The position numbers were made by a program, and so were the translations under genes. A DNA stretch of 64,000 bases, from contig CAUJLY010000003.1 in NCBI GenBank assembly GCA_963281155.1, positions 62,001 through 126,000 on the forward strand. Reading direction: 5' to 3'. How positions within the stretch are numbered: the first letter of the stretch is position 1; each line of letters opens with the position of its first letter. The notes below the pieces were generated by a model, which did not search any database, was not told the origin of the DNA, and saw only the letters and a list, made by a program, of their open reading frames with translations. Of this stretch, positions 47,689 through 62,930 are shown one piece after another. This DNA comes from Rhabditophanes sp. KR3021 (taxonomy: Eukaryota; Nematoda; Chromadorea; Rhabditida; Alloionematidae).

Positions 47689-47985
47689 CAAATGATAAAT
47701 TTTATCAAAAAGAAATGCAATTGACTTGGTGAAGGCCGTTTTCAATCAACTTCACCAAATACTGTAAACTTGCAAGACTATTTTATTTAAATGGAAAACA
47801 ATTTTGTAAGAAACATTTTTATATTAAAATAAAGTTAGACTCAAAATAAGACAATTCCATTTTTGGATGTTTTGTTTCTTGCCGAGGGTAGAGTTCATTT
47901 ATACATCGAGATTTGATAGAATGATACATAATATTAGTATAAATAGAGTCAACTGCCCAACATACACATCATATCAAACAACCCA
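47689..47985. other. convergent 3' flanks of the receptor and ogt-1
   Basis: Contains AATAAA at 47,828-47,833, the probable poly(A) signal of the receptor gene. Confidence 0.55.
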
Positions 47986-50900
47986 TTATTCGGACTCAGA
48001 GGGTGACGAGTATTGGAAGGAAGCAGCTGAGATGTGGTCTTTGGGATGGTTTAGAGCATGTGATTTCCAGATGGCATGAACTAGATCCTCTAGGTCAGTG
48101 CAATATTGTTTGATGTTGAAGAGAGTTGAGGTTGTTCTGGATTTCCACACTTTGGTTCGGATTGACGTTAAGTAATTACGGTCTGTTCCTAATCTGACCG
48201 CGATGTTGATGTAATCTTCACGGCTTTTGGCGATTAGTTCAGGGCAGCCGAGGGCCGTTAGTTGGGAGGCTGCTACTCGCGAGGCTAGAGTTTCGAGGGG
48301 CAGTGTTACCATTGGAGTACCGCCAAACGTTATGTCCATCCCAGTAGTATGGCCGTTGCAAAGGGGGGTGTCTAGGCAGCAATCTGCCAACTGCCCTCTT
48401 CTAACATGCTCTTCCTTGGCAGCCACATTTGAAAAGATGATTCTGTGTGAGTAAATTCCCCTGGCTGCGCAAAATTCTCTAATGTTTTGTTCTCCATAAT
48501 TAGGGAATCGAAGCAACCAAAGGACTGAATTTTCTACCCTCTTCAATATCTCACACCAACTGTTGAGTGTGACGGGATCTAGTTTATCTTAAGAAAAATT
48601 AATTGCCCAAGTGTGTTTAAACTTACAAAGCTGATTAAAATTACAATACACGATGGCATCTTCTGGAAGGCCATACTGCTGCCTCGACGTAATAATTATG
48701 GTGTTGGGAAGTTCTTCACCGGTAGCAGCTTTGGAATGAGTATGATTAAGAGTAGCCAGCCCATTCTGAACGTTGCACCCCTCCATTGAAACTGCAATAT
48801 TGCCTCTGCCAATCATGTCAGTGAGGGGTTGTGTTGACACTTCCAACACAGGCAGCACAACTTCTTTCATCAGCATTTCCTTTTCAGGACCACAGGAAAC
48901 TTCAGTTTCTCTGATAATATGGCATAATTCACCCCTGGACATTAAAGGTTCTAAGTTGGTTGCATTGGCAACTGTATTAGTATCCGTATTAAACCTCGTA
49001 TTGGAGTCTTTGCCCTTCACAATGACCCTTTCTGTTAGATGCTTCAACATATTCGTATGATCCCCAATAAAAAATGTATGTGGCATGTATGCCAATTTTT
49101 CAGAATAAGCCTCAGCCAAGTATTTAGGGGATGTCACTTCATCTGTGATGATGTAGTCCATATAAGTGGCTCCTGACGTTGCTGGATATCCTAGCCACAT
49201 CACCTGAATCGGACAAGGTCTCAGGGCAAAGATTTCATTTCTGGCTAGGCGAGTGTAGCCGTTTAAGTTAAATAATATATGTACTCCATCGGCATTGATT
49301 ATGTCGGCGGCTGCTCCATTGCAATGGACACCTGATAAGTCAGTAAAATGTTCCGATTCTTCCATGATTTTGGAGCGGAAATTGGTGCCGTCATTTACGG
49401 ATAATGCGTAACAGAAAAGTTCTACTCTTGACCTATCGAAGAGACCAGGAATGGATTGCATGAGGTGACTGGTAGGATGATTGCCAAAATCAGATGAAAC
49501 AAATCCTATTCTCAAACGTTCATTCTTTCTCAGCAATCTCGCTTCTGGAAAAGAATAGGCGGCTTTCCTAAGGACTTGAACTTTTTCCCAGCACAAAAGG
49601 GCATGCTTTTCCGCTATTTGCTTTCTTTGCTTATGTGACAGAGGATACAACATACAGTGATGGGGATGAGTACTAGCGAGTCTCTTTTTGCTCAATTGAT
49701 CCTCGACGATCTCAACTAATTGACTCATTCGTTCCTCATAATCACTCCAATCACAAACTATTTGCAGGCAATGAACTAAATTGCAGTAAGCATCTGGAAA
49801 ACTCTTAGGCTTCTTTAATAACAAAGCCTTTCTGTAGAGACTGAAACAAGGGCAATAACATTATTTAAAAGCACATAACTTAACTCAAAGCGAGTATTTT
49901 TTTGACATTTTTACACATAAGCATCTCGATGAGAAGAGACCTTTTTGGAAGAAGAGTCTTCTTCTATGAGACTGTTTGGTGGCATCAGATATTTTGTGAG
50001 TCGACAGTTATCACGAGAAGCCTAAGAAATGGCCAAACTTGAATGCAACCCCACATCTAACACAAACTACAACCAACTATCCAACTATCATGAAGGAAAG
50101 TATCAAAGGACCAATCAATTTAATCAAATGTTAACAACCATTCAAGCCACAGTCAACATCACTTTCGACAAAACAAGATCGAGTCATTGGTTTGGTTGGA
50201 GAATTTGATTTGGGCAAGAAAGAATACCACGAAGTATAAAATAAACTTCCTCCTCATAAAAAACCCACTCAAATGAGGTATACGGGCCATCACTTGACAC
50301 CTCGACTTTTATGGATTCTCCGCCAGTTTCAAAAATTTCAAAGGCAAAAGAATAAAAAGAAGTGTAATAATGGAAGGTGATAATAAATGTCTTGGTAAAA
50401 GTAGGCAATATTTAAGTTTAAGTTGTGTTCTTTGACTAATCATTATTTTTAGAAATTCCAAAAATACGCTTATCCTTTGTGTCATATTGCAACAAAAATA
50501 CCATATGAAGTTAGACAAACCAAATACATACGACACGATTCAGGCAAGATGCAGATAATGCCTCAGTTAAAATGTTCACTAAATGTCACGAAAAGAGTAT
50601 GATTTTTAGTATTTTTGACGATAGGAAACATTCAGAAGCTACATACTCTTCTCAAAATATGTCAATAAAGAGCTCTCGATATAGAGTAGTGTATTAGTCA
50701 TTCTCATCCCTAGCTGACCAACGCTCCTACCAAATACAAACTCAACGTCTCCATTATTAGGTGGTGAGGATACACTGATGATTCATTCTACAATCAACTT
50801 ATCAATGGCCATCAAGAGTATGACTTTGAAAGTCTTCGCCACAAAGCATCACTTTTAATAGTAAATCTGGATGCCCGCAAAAGGATCCAAGTACCGAACC

Positions 50901-53362
50901 AAAGACTATGCCAACCTTGCATTTAATTGAAAAAGAAGTGTCAAAAGAGGTACGAAAAGAATCAAAAAGTGTCCGTTGAGAAATGATGGAAGCATTTGAG
51001 GGAGAAACTTGAAAAGACACTACTCGCCAACAGAAAAGCAACATCACCTGGGTGTTATTGGAGATTTGTTGTGGTGTTGAATAGACAAACTATCCTTCCC
51101 TCCATTCAAGCAATTCTTTTTTTAAGTAAGAGTGCCAGGTGTGGTTGGAAGGAGGATGCAACATCATTAGTCAGATACTAAAAGACACATCCACTCATCA
51201 TATTCCCCTAAACAGAATGATGCAGAAGAAGGGGAAAAGAAGTTGTTGGGCCGTCTACACACCACTGATGACTTCCACATTAATGGAAGGGTTGGAGTGC
51301 TTTATTATGTCCGAGTTGGGAAAAGACAACTGTTGGTGATTCAGGCCAGTCAAACACAGCGATGTATTTGAAGGATCCTGGGCCGTCCACGAAACCAGTG
51401 AACTGTCTCTTAAACTAATTTTAATCAAATATCCCCAAAACTTTTGCCTTTTAATTTTGGTTTTGCCAATAAATTTTGTTGTTTCGTATAATTTACCTGA
51501 AATAAAAATAAAATTAGATGAGACGATCAAAAGAAAAGGAAACCTTATAGCATCAGGCAAGTTTCCGGAATCCTTATGAATACTAGCCAAGTTGGAGTGA
51601 GCATCAGCAAAAGAAGGAGCGATGCTTATAGCTCTATTGTAACACTGGATAGCTCCATTGACATCTCCCATCTCTTTCAAAGCATTACCCATGTTAGAAA
51701 AGGCATCCGCAAACAAAGGGGAAATGCGTACAGCTGACTGGAAGTTCAAAATAGCTTCTGCGTACTTTCCTTGTTGTTGGAGGATAGAGGCTAGGTTGGA
51801 GTGTGCAGCTGCAAACTGGCCATTACTACTTAAAGCACGTCTGTATAATTGTTCCGCTTCTTCGATCTGTCCCTGTTCTCGTTTGATGTTAGCTAAATTA
51901 TTCAAACTATCGGCATGAGAGGGACATAAGTTGAGGGCGGAATTATAAGCACCTTCAGCCTCATTCACCATCCCTTTTTCCTTGATAGAATTACCGAAAT
52001 TACACCACAAATCAGGAGTTGGACAAATTTGAATTGCTTTTTCGAAATGAGACAAAGCTAGATCTATATTTTGCATCTCATAATAAACACACCCTAACTG
52101 GCCGTGAACACTAGCATTATTATTTTGAAGGTTTAAGGCTCTTAAATATGTAGCTACTGCTCTGTCGAAGATTCTTGCCTCTTTGAACACATTCCCTAGG
52201 TTCATGTATGCTTCGAAGTAAGAAGGTGCTATTTGGATTGCTTTTGTGAAATGATGAATGGACAGCCAAATTTCGTTTTGCTCATTGAATACACAGCCGA
52301 GGTTGGACCAAGCCACTTCGAATTGAGGGTTCGTTTCGATGCATTTCAGGAAACATATCTTGGCTTCTTCGAATCTTCCAATGGCTTTGTATAGATTTCC
52401 AAGGTCTGAGCGGACTGTATAGAGGGATGGATTGTAGTTTAAAGCTGTTGAAAAGGCACCAATGGCTGATTCCAAGTCTCCAAATGATACTAAAGCAGAC
52501 GCCAGGCTAATATAAGCTTCGATATAATCTTCTTTTAAAAGGATGGCATGCCTGTAATTTTCAATAGCCTCACTCAGTTGATTGCGATCTTTAAAAATAT
52601 TACCAAGAGTCCAATAACCTTCCTGACAGGAAGGATTAATTTTGATGGCAAAAGAGGCAAACTGCAAAGCATGCTCATAATCACCTTTCTTATAATACAT
52701 GGACGCCAACAAGACAAGAGCTGAAACATTAGTAGGGTCAGCTTGCCAAATGAGCAAACATTGCTTCTCAGCACTTCCCATATCGCCTCCCAGAAACATA
52801 CGACTGGCTGCGTCTTTTAACGATTGCGTTTCTGCGATACCAACAGATCCCGTCGTTGAGGCAACTACCATCATATTGGAAGGGATATTTGTTAAGTTAT
52901 TAAGTTGTTGATTCAAATTCAAGAAGCTCAAACCTTGGCCAGCATTCTGACTTGACTGTAACAAAGATTGAACATCTTGTGAGTGGGGGGGTATAATGTG
53001 CTGAAAATTAATTAAATTAAATGCCTTATAAATAATCAATCAATTTGGTTATCAAACTAAATCATCTGTTAAATAATATAACTTCGTTGAATGGTTAGCT
53101 AACAACACATCGTCTAACAAATAGATGGTTTGTGGTGTATGAGTTGTGATGGATGTAATCATCAAAAATGTGTTAATCACGATTCTTTAGGTAGACAAAT
53201 GATACTTTAGTATATTATTACTTAAAAGGGTACACAAATAAAATAACACATTTTAAAAAGACATTAATATGACTAAAATATAGAAGAACTTACTCTTTCA
53301 AGAATATTATTATTATTGTTATAATAGTAAGGATTCACAGCGTCCATTTGAAATCCATTCAT
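47986..53362 (-). CDS. ogt-1: O-GlcNAc transferase (OGT)
   Basis: Exons 53294-53362, 51544-53000, 48627-49840 and 47986-48587 join in frame to 1113 residues. OGT adds N-acetylglucosamine from UDP-GlcNAc to Ser/Thr of nuclear and cytosolic proteins. Exon 2 encodes an array of about twelve 34-residue TPRs, such as [20 protein letters not shown] and [20 protein letters not shown]. Exon 3 starts DAI|SLYRKAL, completing a TPR, then [18 protein letters not shown] and the catalytic half: [40 protein letters not shown], and the OGT-specific intervening domain. Exon 4 has [40 protein letters not shown] and [13 protein letters not shown], the UDP-binding region. The intron between exons 2 and 3 is 1.7 kb, far longer than others. 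The first exon is short and Asn-rich. Confidence 0.97.
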
Positions 53363-54629
53363 TAAATGATGTGTTTATTTGTGTTGACCAATTATATAAT
53401 AGAGTGTCAAAAAGATTCTGACAATAAGACACAAAATGCAAAAGTATATTATATAATATGGACAAACTGATTAGGCAGTATTTTGCTGCTTCTGGATTGT
53501 AAAATGAGAGAAGATTCTGAACGTAGTAGGAAATGACAGACACCAAGTGTATGTAAGTTATTTTTAGTTTGTGGCTGTGTTTTCGAGATAGTGTGTGATG
53601 GGAAGAGATCGAATAGGGGCGTCGGTAGCGTCTATTTGGGATGAATGTATGTGTGTGTTAAGCGATGGAAACAGGCTGTCGCAATCATCCCCCTTCTCCT
53701 TTCTTCGTCCTTTTAAAGGTGTTCATGCGAAAAGTGGTAATGCCTTTCATTTAACAAGACCCTTCAAATATTTTTAACAACCGCCAAATGGATATGTCTT
53801 CCCGTAAATTTGCTTTTTCTTTTTTAACATTCAAATCAATCCAAACAAATCACTTCACACATATTTTTAAAAGCACTTTATCTCTAACTGACATGATAAT
53901 AGCTTTGAGCTGTCTATGTACAAATGGTCTGAACCTTTCCAACTCTTTTCAATGATGGCAACCCTTTTTTTAATGCAATAAATCGCAAAAAGCTTTAGTG
54001 TGTCGTCATCTTCATTTCCCTAAATCGAACCAGACAATCAGAGTAAGGGGCAGTCATGAAACATAGCTTCCTATATCCAAACCCATATTATTAAAAATAT
54101 ATTATTTTATGCGACTTTGTGATGCTTTTCAATCTCAGTCAAAAGCAGTACAAATAGGTCATTAAATGGACATGGAAGATGATAATTATGAATGTTATGT
54201 CAATTATCTTCCCAAAGTACCACAAATGTATGCAGACTAGATACAAACTAATACTCTTTCCAATTATAACCTTTTGCCAAAGAGATGCTTTGAAATAATT
54301 AGCCATATGTTGTTTGTATCTCCAGATGACGGCGGTAAGACAGGTACCAACGTCATTAAAATTGATAGGGTTGTATTGGGCTTGGTTTAAGTGCCCCAGG
54401 AAATAAAGTAGAACATAATCATCTTTAAAATTTATATTACTTTACCAAATTATAATCTATTTACACGTTGATATGTCTTTAAGCTGACATTTAAAAAGGA
54501 AATTTTGAAATGATAAATATTTACAAACAAAATTTATTTGTCAATAAATAAAACGGATTTACAAAAAACAATCTCTAAAAGGGATCATCTCAAAATTAAG
54601 AAGTATATTCGATGGTGAAGGCATCTTTT
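53363..54629. other. noncoding stretch, ogt-1 promoter and Smad 3' flank
   Basis: No supportable exon. A GC-richer patch at about 53,600-53,720 is probably the ogt-1 promoter. Confidence 0.45.
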
Positions 54630-55916
<1,287 letters not shown>

Positions 55917-57394
55917 CCCAAAATCAATTAACTAACACAAATCGTATCTTGACTAGCAATATAAAGAACCTCGTCAACTTTAAAACTTCAAAAGACGCAC
56001 AAAAATTATATAAATCTAGTAGGTAACCGCCGCTAAACTGCAACGCACAACTTTATTCCATGGTATGTTTGTCGTTACCCTTCCCTATATCTTTTTTTCA
56101 TTTAAAAATTTATTAGTTTTTAATGGCGCCAAAGAGTCTCTTTTTACACCATTTTTTATAATCTTATCTCTGCATTATGTGTTGAAAGAAGTTATATGAG
56201 GGGATGATTCAAAAAAACAGCAATGCAACTAAACAAAAACAAGTTTCATTTTAAGTTCGACATTGATTGTGATTATTTCAATATTTGCTTTATTTCTTGT
56301 ATGCTCACAATTTCCTCACTTTTGACTGTTTAATGTTGTTGTCCATTTACTTTCAAATATTAATTGGCTAGAAATGCTCAAGTGTTAGATTATTCACAAG
56401 TTCGAAGATCAAGAAGATGTGGAATAGAGAGTCTATGCATTTAATTAACTTATGCGGATAGATTTTAAGTTCATAATTTATATTTTAAAAATGAATCACC
56501 TTTACATTATTTTACTCTTTTAACAAACTCTATTAATTGTTGTTTATTTTGGTGAAGAGAGTGCACTGACACTGTCTATCTAATCAACCTTTACATGTAG
56601 CACTTTACTTGCTTATTAGGATTGATAGTCCAAATCATAAATAAGCTGAGTTGTAAGTGTTATTAAAGTCCCACTTGGGCACAATTATCTATTTTAAATG
56701 CCAAGATGACATGTATGAAGTTGTAAATTGGTTGGTGTTTCCAGGTAATTAGGGTGTTTCAAAATTTTAAGATTACCTTTACTTTTAATTTGATTTCCCT
56801 AATATTCATAACTATTTGTCAAAGCAAGTTGCTTTTGATGAATAAGAAGGGCAAAAGTCATTCCAAATTGGTCTCTCACCAAGAACAATCCAATAGAGAC
56901 GCATCTCCAATCTCACCCAACTTTTTGCAACGCACACACAAGGTTCGTCGACCGATATATTTAAATAAAGCCTATGATATAAATGTTGTCAGTCTTACCA
57001 AGAATAAGATCATCTAACACCACCCACCTTTTGCATACATAACTTTGCTGTGTTTTAAGTTCATAATAATTATTAGTTGGATTTGTATTTGGTGCTTGAC
57101 GCTATTTATAAAGGACTTTACATTTAACAACTAACATTTGACTCCCTATAATAATCGCCATATTGACTTCATTTTATTTGGTCTAATTAATTACTTTATA
57201 AATATTTGTTGCGATTACAAACATTCAAATTAGTAGTCGTGTTTGTGTGTCTGTTTAATAACTAAATTTAATTGCTACTTTAGACGACGAGGACTGACAA
57301 ACATACAAATATATTTTGTGTCTGTATTCAAATTAATAATAATTCATTGCTATTTTAATTATTCCTACTATTTTGACATTCTTAAACACTCGTC
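55917..57394. other. divergent intergenic region with a doubtful small ORF
   Basis: 1.5 kb between the divergent starts of the Smad and RBM26/27 genes. An open stretch at 56,754-57,017 (+) reads like a secreted peptide (hydrophobic FNLISLIFITICQS followed by a basic tail with RTHKVRRP) and is preceded by a TTTCCAG at about 56,738-56,744, but it has no N-terminal ATG before the hydrophobic part, so I do not call it a gene. Confidence 0.35.
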
Positions 57395-59578
57395 ATGAAG
57401 ATACAAGTTTTAAGTGAGAAAAAACTATTCAAATGGATTGAGAATGAGTTTGGTGGATAGTAAGTTTGGTGGTCATTCCAAACCAATTGATTATTCCTTT
57501 TTAGTTCTGATGCAAACCCAAATGCTCTAGCAAAGTATATTTTTGCGATGTTGAAGAAATTTAATGATTTGGAGGAATTAAAGCAGTTTTTACCAAGCAA
57601 GATTAAGGTATTTTTGGGAGATCGGTCAGAAGCTTGCAGTGACAAGTTATGCGAAGCTTTGACTACTAAAAGTTACCTTGATACTTATGTCGACAGCTCG
57701 GACGAACAAGAATTTGCGGAGGATTTTTGTGAAAAGGCACGGACATCTGGGGAAGAAAAGAAGACTGAAGCTGTTCGTGAAGCGACCCTCAAACCTTACG
57801 ACCACCACCCCCGGCCTTCAATCTCTCCTAAGAAAGAAAAGGCATTGGAGGAAGTTGCGGCGGTTGGTACAAAAAAGAACCCAGAGTCGGTTAGCAGAAG
57901 GAGTAGGTCTCGTAGTAGAAGTCGCTCTAGAAGTCGTTCTCCCGTTTCCAAGTCAAGGTATGGCCGGGAAAAGTATAGAAGTAGATCTCCTGCCTACAGA
58001 AGGCAACCTTACCGCCAACGAAGATCCTCCTCACCTAGCAATAACAGATATGATCCCACCAAAGTCAAGAGATACAGCAAGTCTCGTTCCCCTCCAGAAA
58101 GACACCACACCGAAAGAGGCACTCGGTACGAAAGCAAGCCTGCGAGGCATGAAGAAAGGAAGAAAAAGCCTTGTAGAGATTTCCAAGAAGGGGGCACGTG
58201 CAGGTACGGCGACAAGTGCCATTTCGAACACCAACAACTCCCCGACTTCTCTCATCCACCTCCCTTCAATACGATTCCAAATGTACCTCTGGTTGACAAC
58301 ACCTACCGCCCTGATTTTTCACTACCTCCACCAGGAATGGTTGCAATGACTCCTATGATGTACAATCAATTTATGCCTCCACCCCTTCAACAACCATACG
58401 AAGGAACACTGAATGGCGATGTCTTAGGAGTCACCAATTACATTCCTAATCAGCAGTCCACTTACCCAGCCTCAAGAGGAGCGTACAACAAACGTGGCTT
58501 GACTAGAAATACCTACCACAACGTTGTACCTACCACTGTTTCTGAGGTTCCGGCAATTCCATCGAACAACAGAACTCTCCAGGTAAATCTGACCCCCTCC
58601 TCCAAATAATTCCCTTTCTTTTTTAGCTTCGCAAATGCCCCCACGAACTAAACACAATCACCAAACTAAACGAGCATTTCGGAAAATTCGGCACAATAGT
58701 GAACATCACCCTGGCCTTCGACAATGACCCCGAATGCGCTTTGATCACCTACGCCTCCAGACCAGAAGCAGTGGCCGCATACAAGTCCACCGAACCCATC
58801 TTCAACAACCGCCACATCAAGTTGTTATGGTACGTGAAAGAGACGCCCCCAAATGAAGGCACCTCCACCAAAAATCAGCTGCCCCACCACAAGATGAAGC
58901 AAGAGGAAGAGGGGACCGGCAACAGACCCTACCCCAACCCACCTCTCCTCTACCCCTCCCAAGTAGCTTACTGCAAAAAACAAGCCCAATACAAAGAACA
59001 AGCCCTCCAAAAGGAACAAAAACGCCACGAACTGAATCTCCAACTTAAAAGTGCTTGTGAAATTTACACCAAAAAACATGTACTGACCGAAAAGTTAAAC
59101 AACGAAGTCATCACTCTAAACAACAAAATAAGGTCCGGAAATTGCACGCCTAAGGATATTGAAAAGTTGAATGAATTCAAAGTACAATTGAAAAGTTCGA
59201 TCAATGGGATGTTTGGGGAGATGAAGGAGTTGAATGCTACGATTGGAAATATCAAGAATGAGTTGGAGGCACTTGGGACGAAGGCCTCTTTCGGGAACAA
59301 GAGAACCTTCAATAGTGGAGGCTTTAACAGTGCCAAAGAAGAGACCCTTCCAGTTAAGAAGGAGAAAAGTGAGGAGGATGGAGTGGAGGAAGTCAGGCAC
59401 AGCGAAACCAGTACCAACCAGGTAGATGAGAACAAATTGGCACAAGACAATGTTGCCGCAGAGCAGCCAAAAGAAGAGTTGGTGGAGGATAAAGATGGGG
59501 AGAAGGTTAGTGTTTGGTAATCCTTACTTTTATTAATAGTTTCCTTTGCAGGCTGAAGAGAGCGAAGTAACCTTGTAG
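57395..59578 (+). CDS. rbm-26: RBM26/RBM27-type RNA-binding protein
   Basis: Exons 57395-57459, 57505-58582, 58627-59505 and 59552-59578 join in frame to 682 residues. This family takes part in nuclear RNA surveillance with the PAXT/exosome machinery. Order of domains: a PWI-like helical N terminus (LFKWIENEF, NPNALAKYIFAMLKKF, CEALTTKSYL), an Arg-Ser-rich segment near 150-190, a CCCH zinc finger at 245-264 (CRDFQEGGTCRYGDKCHFEH, spacing C-x8-C-x5-C-x3-H), a Pro-rich stretch, and an RRM at about 378-455 (LNTITKLNEHFGKFGTIVNI, PECALITYAS, NNRHIKLLWYV). A coiled coil and acidic tail close the protein. The intron before the RRM lies exactly at its first strand. The donor TA|GTAAGT was chosen because it restores Tyr and the frame. 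Confidence 0.92.
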
Positions 59579-59976
59579 GCACCACACTCAAAAACAATCC
59601 AAATGAAGTCAATTGTTTGTTTCTGTATTATCTTAGTACCATTTCCTATTACTTTTATTACAATATCTTTATACTTAATTGAATATCCATTTAAAAAATT
59701 AAACTTGTTCATGGCTTGATTAATGTTAAAAAAATAAACTTAAAAAAAGAAAAGATGAAAAAATAAACATCTACAGGCCAATAATCAAATTAAAGGTGAA
59801 AAGATTAACGCCACAAAAAGATACGAGGTGAAAAGATAAACACCACAACAAATGACAATTTGTAGGGAACATTTTAAAAACGGGTATAATGTTCTTTTTA
59901 CTGTTTAATTTATTAATAACTAACATTTAAAATAAATGCATATAATATTTTGAAAGAACCCGATTGATTTAATTGT
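59579..59976. other. convergent 3' flanks of rbm-26 and the TMEM132 gene
   Basis: A-rich sequence at about 59,690-59,830 includes partial duplications of 'GGTGAAAAGAT.AAC.CCACAA' (two copies, about 59,792 and 59,828). No gene. Confidence 0.45.
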
Positions 59977-62930
59977 TTATGAAAAATGAGCCGATCTTCG
60001 GTCCGGAAGTCGGCGATTGTTTCCGAGACGAGGGTGGTTTTTGAGAGAAGTGTTGGGAGATATTCTGTCTCTCGAGAGTACGTCGTAATTGGCACACGAA
60101 CTACTTTCACCCAGGTATTTGGAGACAGCATCTGCTGTCCGCAACGGCCTGGCCAATAATAACTCCTCCTCACTATCATACACTGGAGTTGATATCGAAG
60201 ACTCTTCGATGCAATTGTACAACGCTAACTTAGCACCCCTTCTTTTACTTTCCCTCCAAGCCGCTATAACTTTGTCGTCTGGTTGTTTGTATTGGTAGGT
60301 GTAAGAGGCACGTGCTCTAGAACTCATCTCATCAACAGGCCTACTCTCAGTGTTCCATCTTTTGAGATTGGTTTCAGAGTTGCTGGTGTCCATTTCACCA
60401 AAATGACCCCTCTCCCCTCCATTCCTTCTGCCTGTCCTCCAAGACGTATATTGCAAATGTTGGTCGAGACTTCTTTCAGGAATGAGGACGCTTGCATTTG
60501 GTGAAATAAATACACTCACTTCTGAGCCTTTGTAAGAAACACTAATGGATCTGTTGATTCCCTCCTCCGGGGAAGGTTCTTCCGAGTTGGGTTCTCTTAT
60601 GCTGACAGTTGACTTGTTTGAGTATTGAGATCCGAAGCTAAGATTTGGCTTGGATTCTTTTCTCGACAACCATATCCATTCTTTTGACGAGTCTTCGTGT
60701 TTGTCATTTTGATTGGTTAGGGATGAGTTTGAGTTTAGTTTTGCTATGAAAGGTGCTACCAACTTTTCATACCCATCATGTAGTCTGTTTCCATTGCAAT
60801 TAATTATTTGAACAATCAGAACAAGGGCCAAGATCACGAATATCAAAACTAAGAAAGGATGGAACGTTTTGATAGGTTTCGACACTTCCATCTCAGCCTC
60901 CTTCTCAATCGCATCAGGTTTGAATGGGAGGGGAGATTGGTCCAAAGAATCCTCCTCCTCATTCCCAATCAAATCAACTCCCATCCTATTGCTATCTTCA
61001 ATAGGAAAATAAATGGGAACCAAGGCCTGCGAAGTGATCAGGGCCGGGTTGTCGATTCCCTTGCAACTTTCAGGAGACTTAATCTCCACCTTAACTTGCA
61101 CATCCGTCAAATCAGACAATGCAATCAACTCCGGCACAATATGCGGCGACTTCTTATTAATAGCCAACAATCTTTCGTTGTCATTTGAAGTGATGGTCAT
61201 CAAATAGTCGTGTGAGTTGATGTCAAACAGTGAGACTATCTGCCCATCTGACATCTTCAAAGAAATATCCAAAACACCTCTCTCGTAACGATGCTCAAAT
61301 TCATTCTTTATTATCTTCAGAACCTTGAAAATATTGTTCGTCTCTGTTGCTTCTATTTGTAACTGGATGTTCACAACAGGCTCAATCCACAATTCATTTA
61401 TTGAAATTCTGTTTTCACTTATCATTACCTCTTTACTTCCTAAATCCATTTTCAGTTGGTCTTTTGTGTAGACCATTTTCGTTGTTCCTGCCTTTTTACC
61501 TGACAAAATTAGGCGGGAGTGTATTTTTTTAAGTTCCGCTAAGGTTCCATTTTCAACGTGGATTTTGGTTAATAAGAAGGGAGTGATGTCGAGCAATTTG
61601 TTTGGCAATAAATACATTTTTTCTCCATTCTTTTCGTTCATGTACTGGAATGAGGTTAGTATTTTGATCTGCAAATTTAGTTTATTATTAGCCTCTACTT
61701 TGGTAGGTTACCTCTGTTTGCTGAAAACGCTCACGACACCCGAAAGTCCGAGCTTCCCGCCTGCCACGTTCATTGGCCTTAGCTTCTCTCTTCGACAACC
61801 ATTTCCAGACGGCCACGGTCCACTCCGAGATGGCATTCAAAACAGGTTTCTCCAACCAAATAGTGACGGGGAAGTCCGGATACCACACTGTAAACTTGGC
61901 TATTCCAACCAAGCCCTTAAAAGTGGCCTTCACCTCCACATTCCCAACCCCGCCAACTTCACTCCCATCCACATAAACCATCGTACAACTGGGGGAACTC
62001 TTCAACACCCTCGACTGCCCCGACTCGCAACTCAACCCCTCCCTCAACTCCACAAACCTCGAACTTCCAAACACACCATACACTTTCATCCACCTCGAGA
62101 TTTGGGTGTTTGACAAGACAGCCGTATTCACAAGATCGTCCCCACCCGTCACCACCACCACCTCTTCCATCGTATCCTCTTTGACCTGCAAAAAGGTTGT
62201 CACTTGCCTTTTCTTTGCATTTCCAACCAAACCCACTACTTCAGTTTGATTAGTTACCTCGTTGGAGACAACAGCCGACTGGATACTCCACCCAATCTCA
62301 GCCCTACCCTTGCCCTCACCTTGAAATAAGTTCCCAAACAAGTTGGTAGTGGTGGGGCTTGTAGTTTCGGAGGGGCCCAGGGAAGGGGTACCTTTCACAA
62401 CGACACCGAACAAAACCCCCTCCCATCCTTTCCCAACTCCTGCCACCTCATTCAACCACAACACAAAGGTGGTGGAGGTGAGGTTGGAGGGGTCTGTCTC
62501 GATCCGCAACCCCCACACCGCCGGACACATCCCCGCCACCGATATTATACTCAAATCAGAAGGAAGTTGGACCTTAATTTGTAAGTAAAGAGTCCCATTG
62601 TTTAGGAATTCAGTCAGGGGAGTTGCGGTTTGGTTGTTGGTGGGGGTAGAGTAATTGAAGTGGACGAAGAAGGAGTGGAGACTGTTCTTGGAAGTGGATA
62701 TGTGAGAGGCCGATTTGAGGGAGATGGTCCAGTTGTTTCTTTCATCCAGCACTGTTTCGCCCATCCCTCTCATCTCCGTCTTTAGAAGGACTCGTTGGCG
62801 GGGCAAGGGGAGAAAGGGAGTGAGGCAGGCACGGGAGGAGACTGAGTAAGTTGCTGATAAGCTTTGGTAATTATGCAATGACTGAGGCGAGACAGGCCCG
62901 TCAACTTGCACAACATTTGGCATCGGAAAC
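59977..62930 (-). CDS. tmem-132: TMEM132-type single-pass membrane protein, 5' incomplete
   Basis: Two exons, 61712-62930 and 59977-61668 (intron GTAACC...TTTGCAG, phase 0), encode the C-terminal ~969 residues. The upstream end is an acceptor TCTCTAG at 62,931, so at least one earlier exon with the signal peptide is missing or lies beyond the window. TMEM132 proteins are Ig-like-fold surface proteins implicated in neuronal adhesion and cytoskeletal coupling. Family-like segments: a cysteine pair around SCESGQSRVLKSSPSCTMVY, FTVWYPDFPVTIWLEKPVL, TFGCRERFQQTE then ITPFLLTKIHVENGTLAEL, and a membrane helix near 60,800-60,865 (FHPFLVLIFVILALVLIVQI). The cytoplasmic tail is ~280 residues, Ser/Arg-rich, without a known domain. 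The ectodomain has many N-glycosylation sites. Confidence 0.8.

Noticed and set aside
59064..59612. 182-codon minus-strand open frame
   Set aside because: Antisense to the charged tail of rbm-26; Ser/Leu-rich composition is what the reverse of Lys/Glu codons gives.
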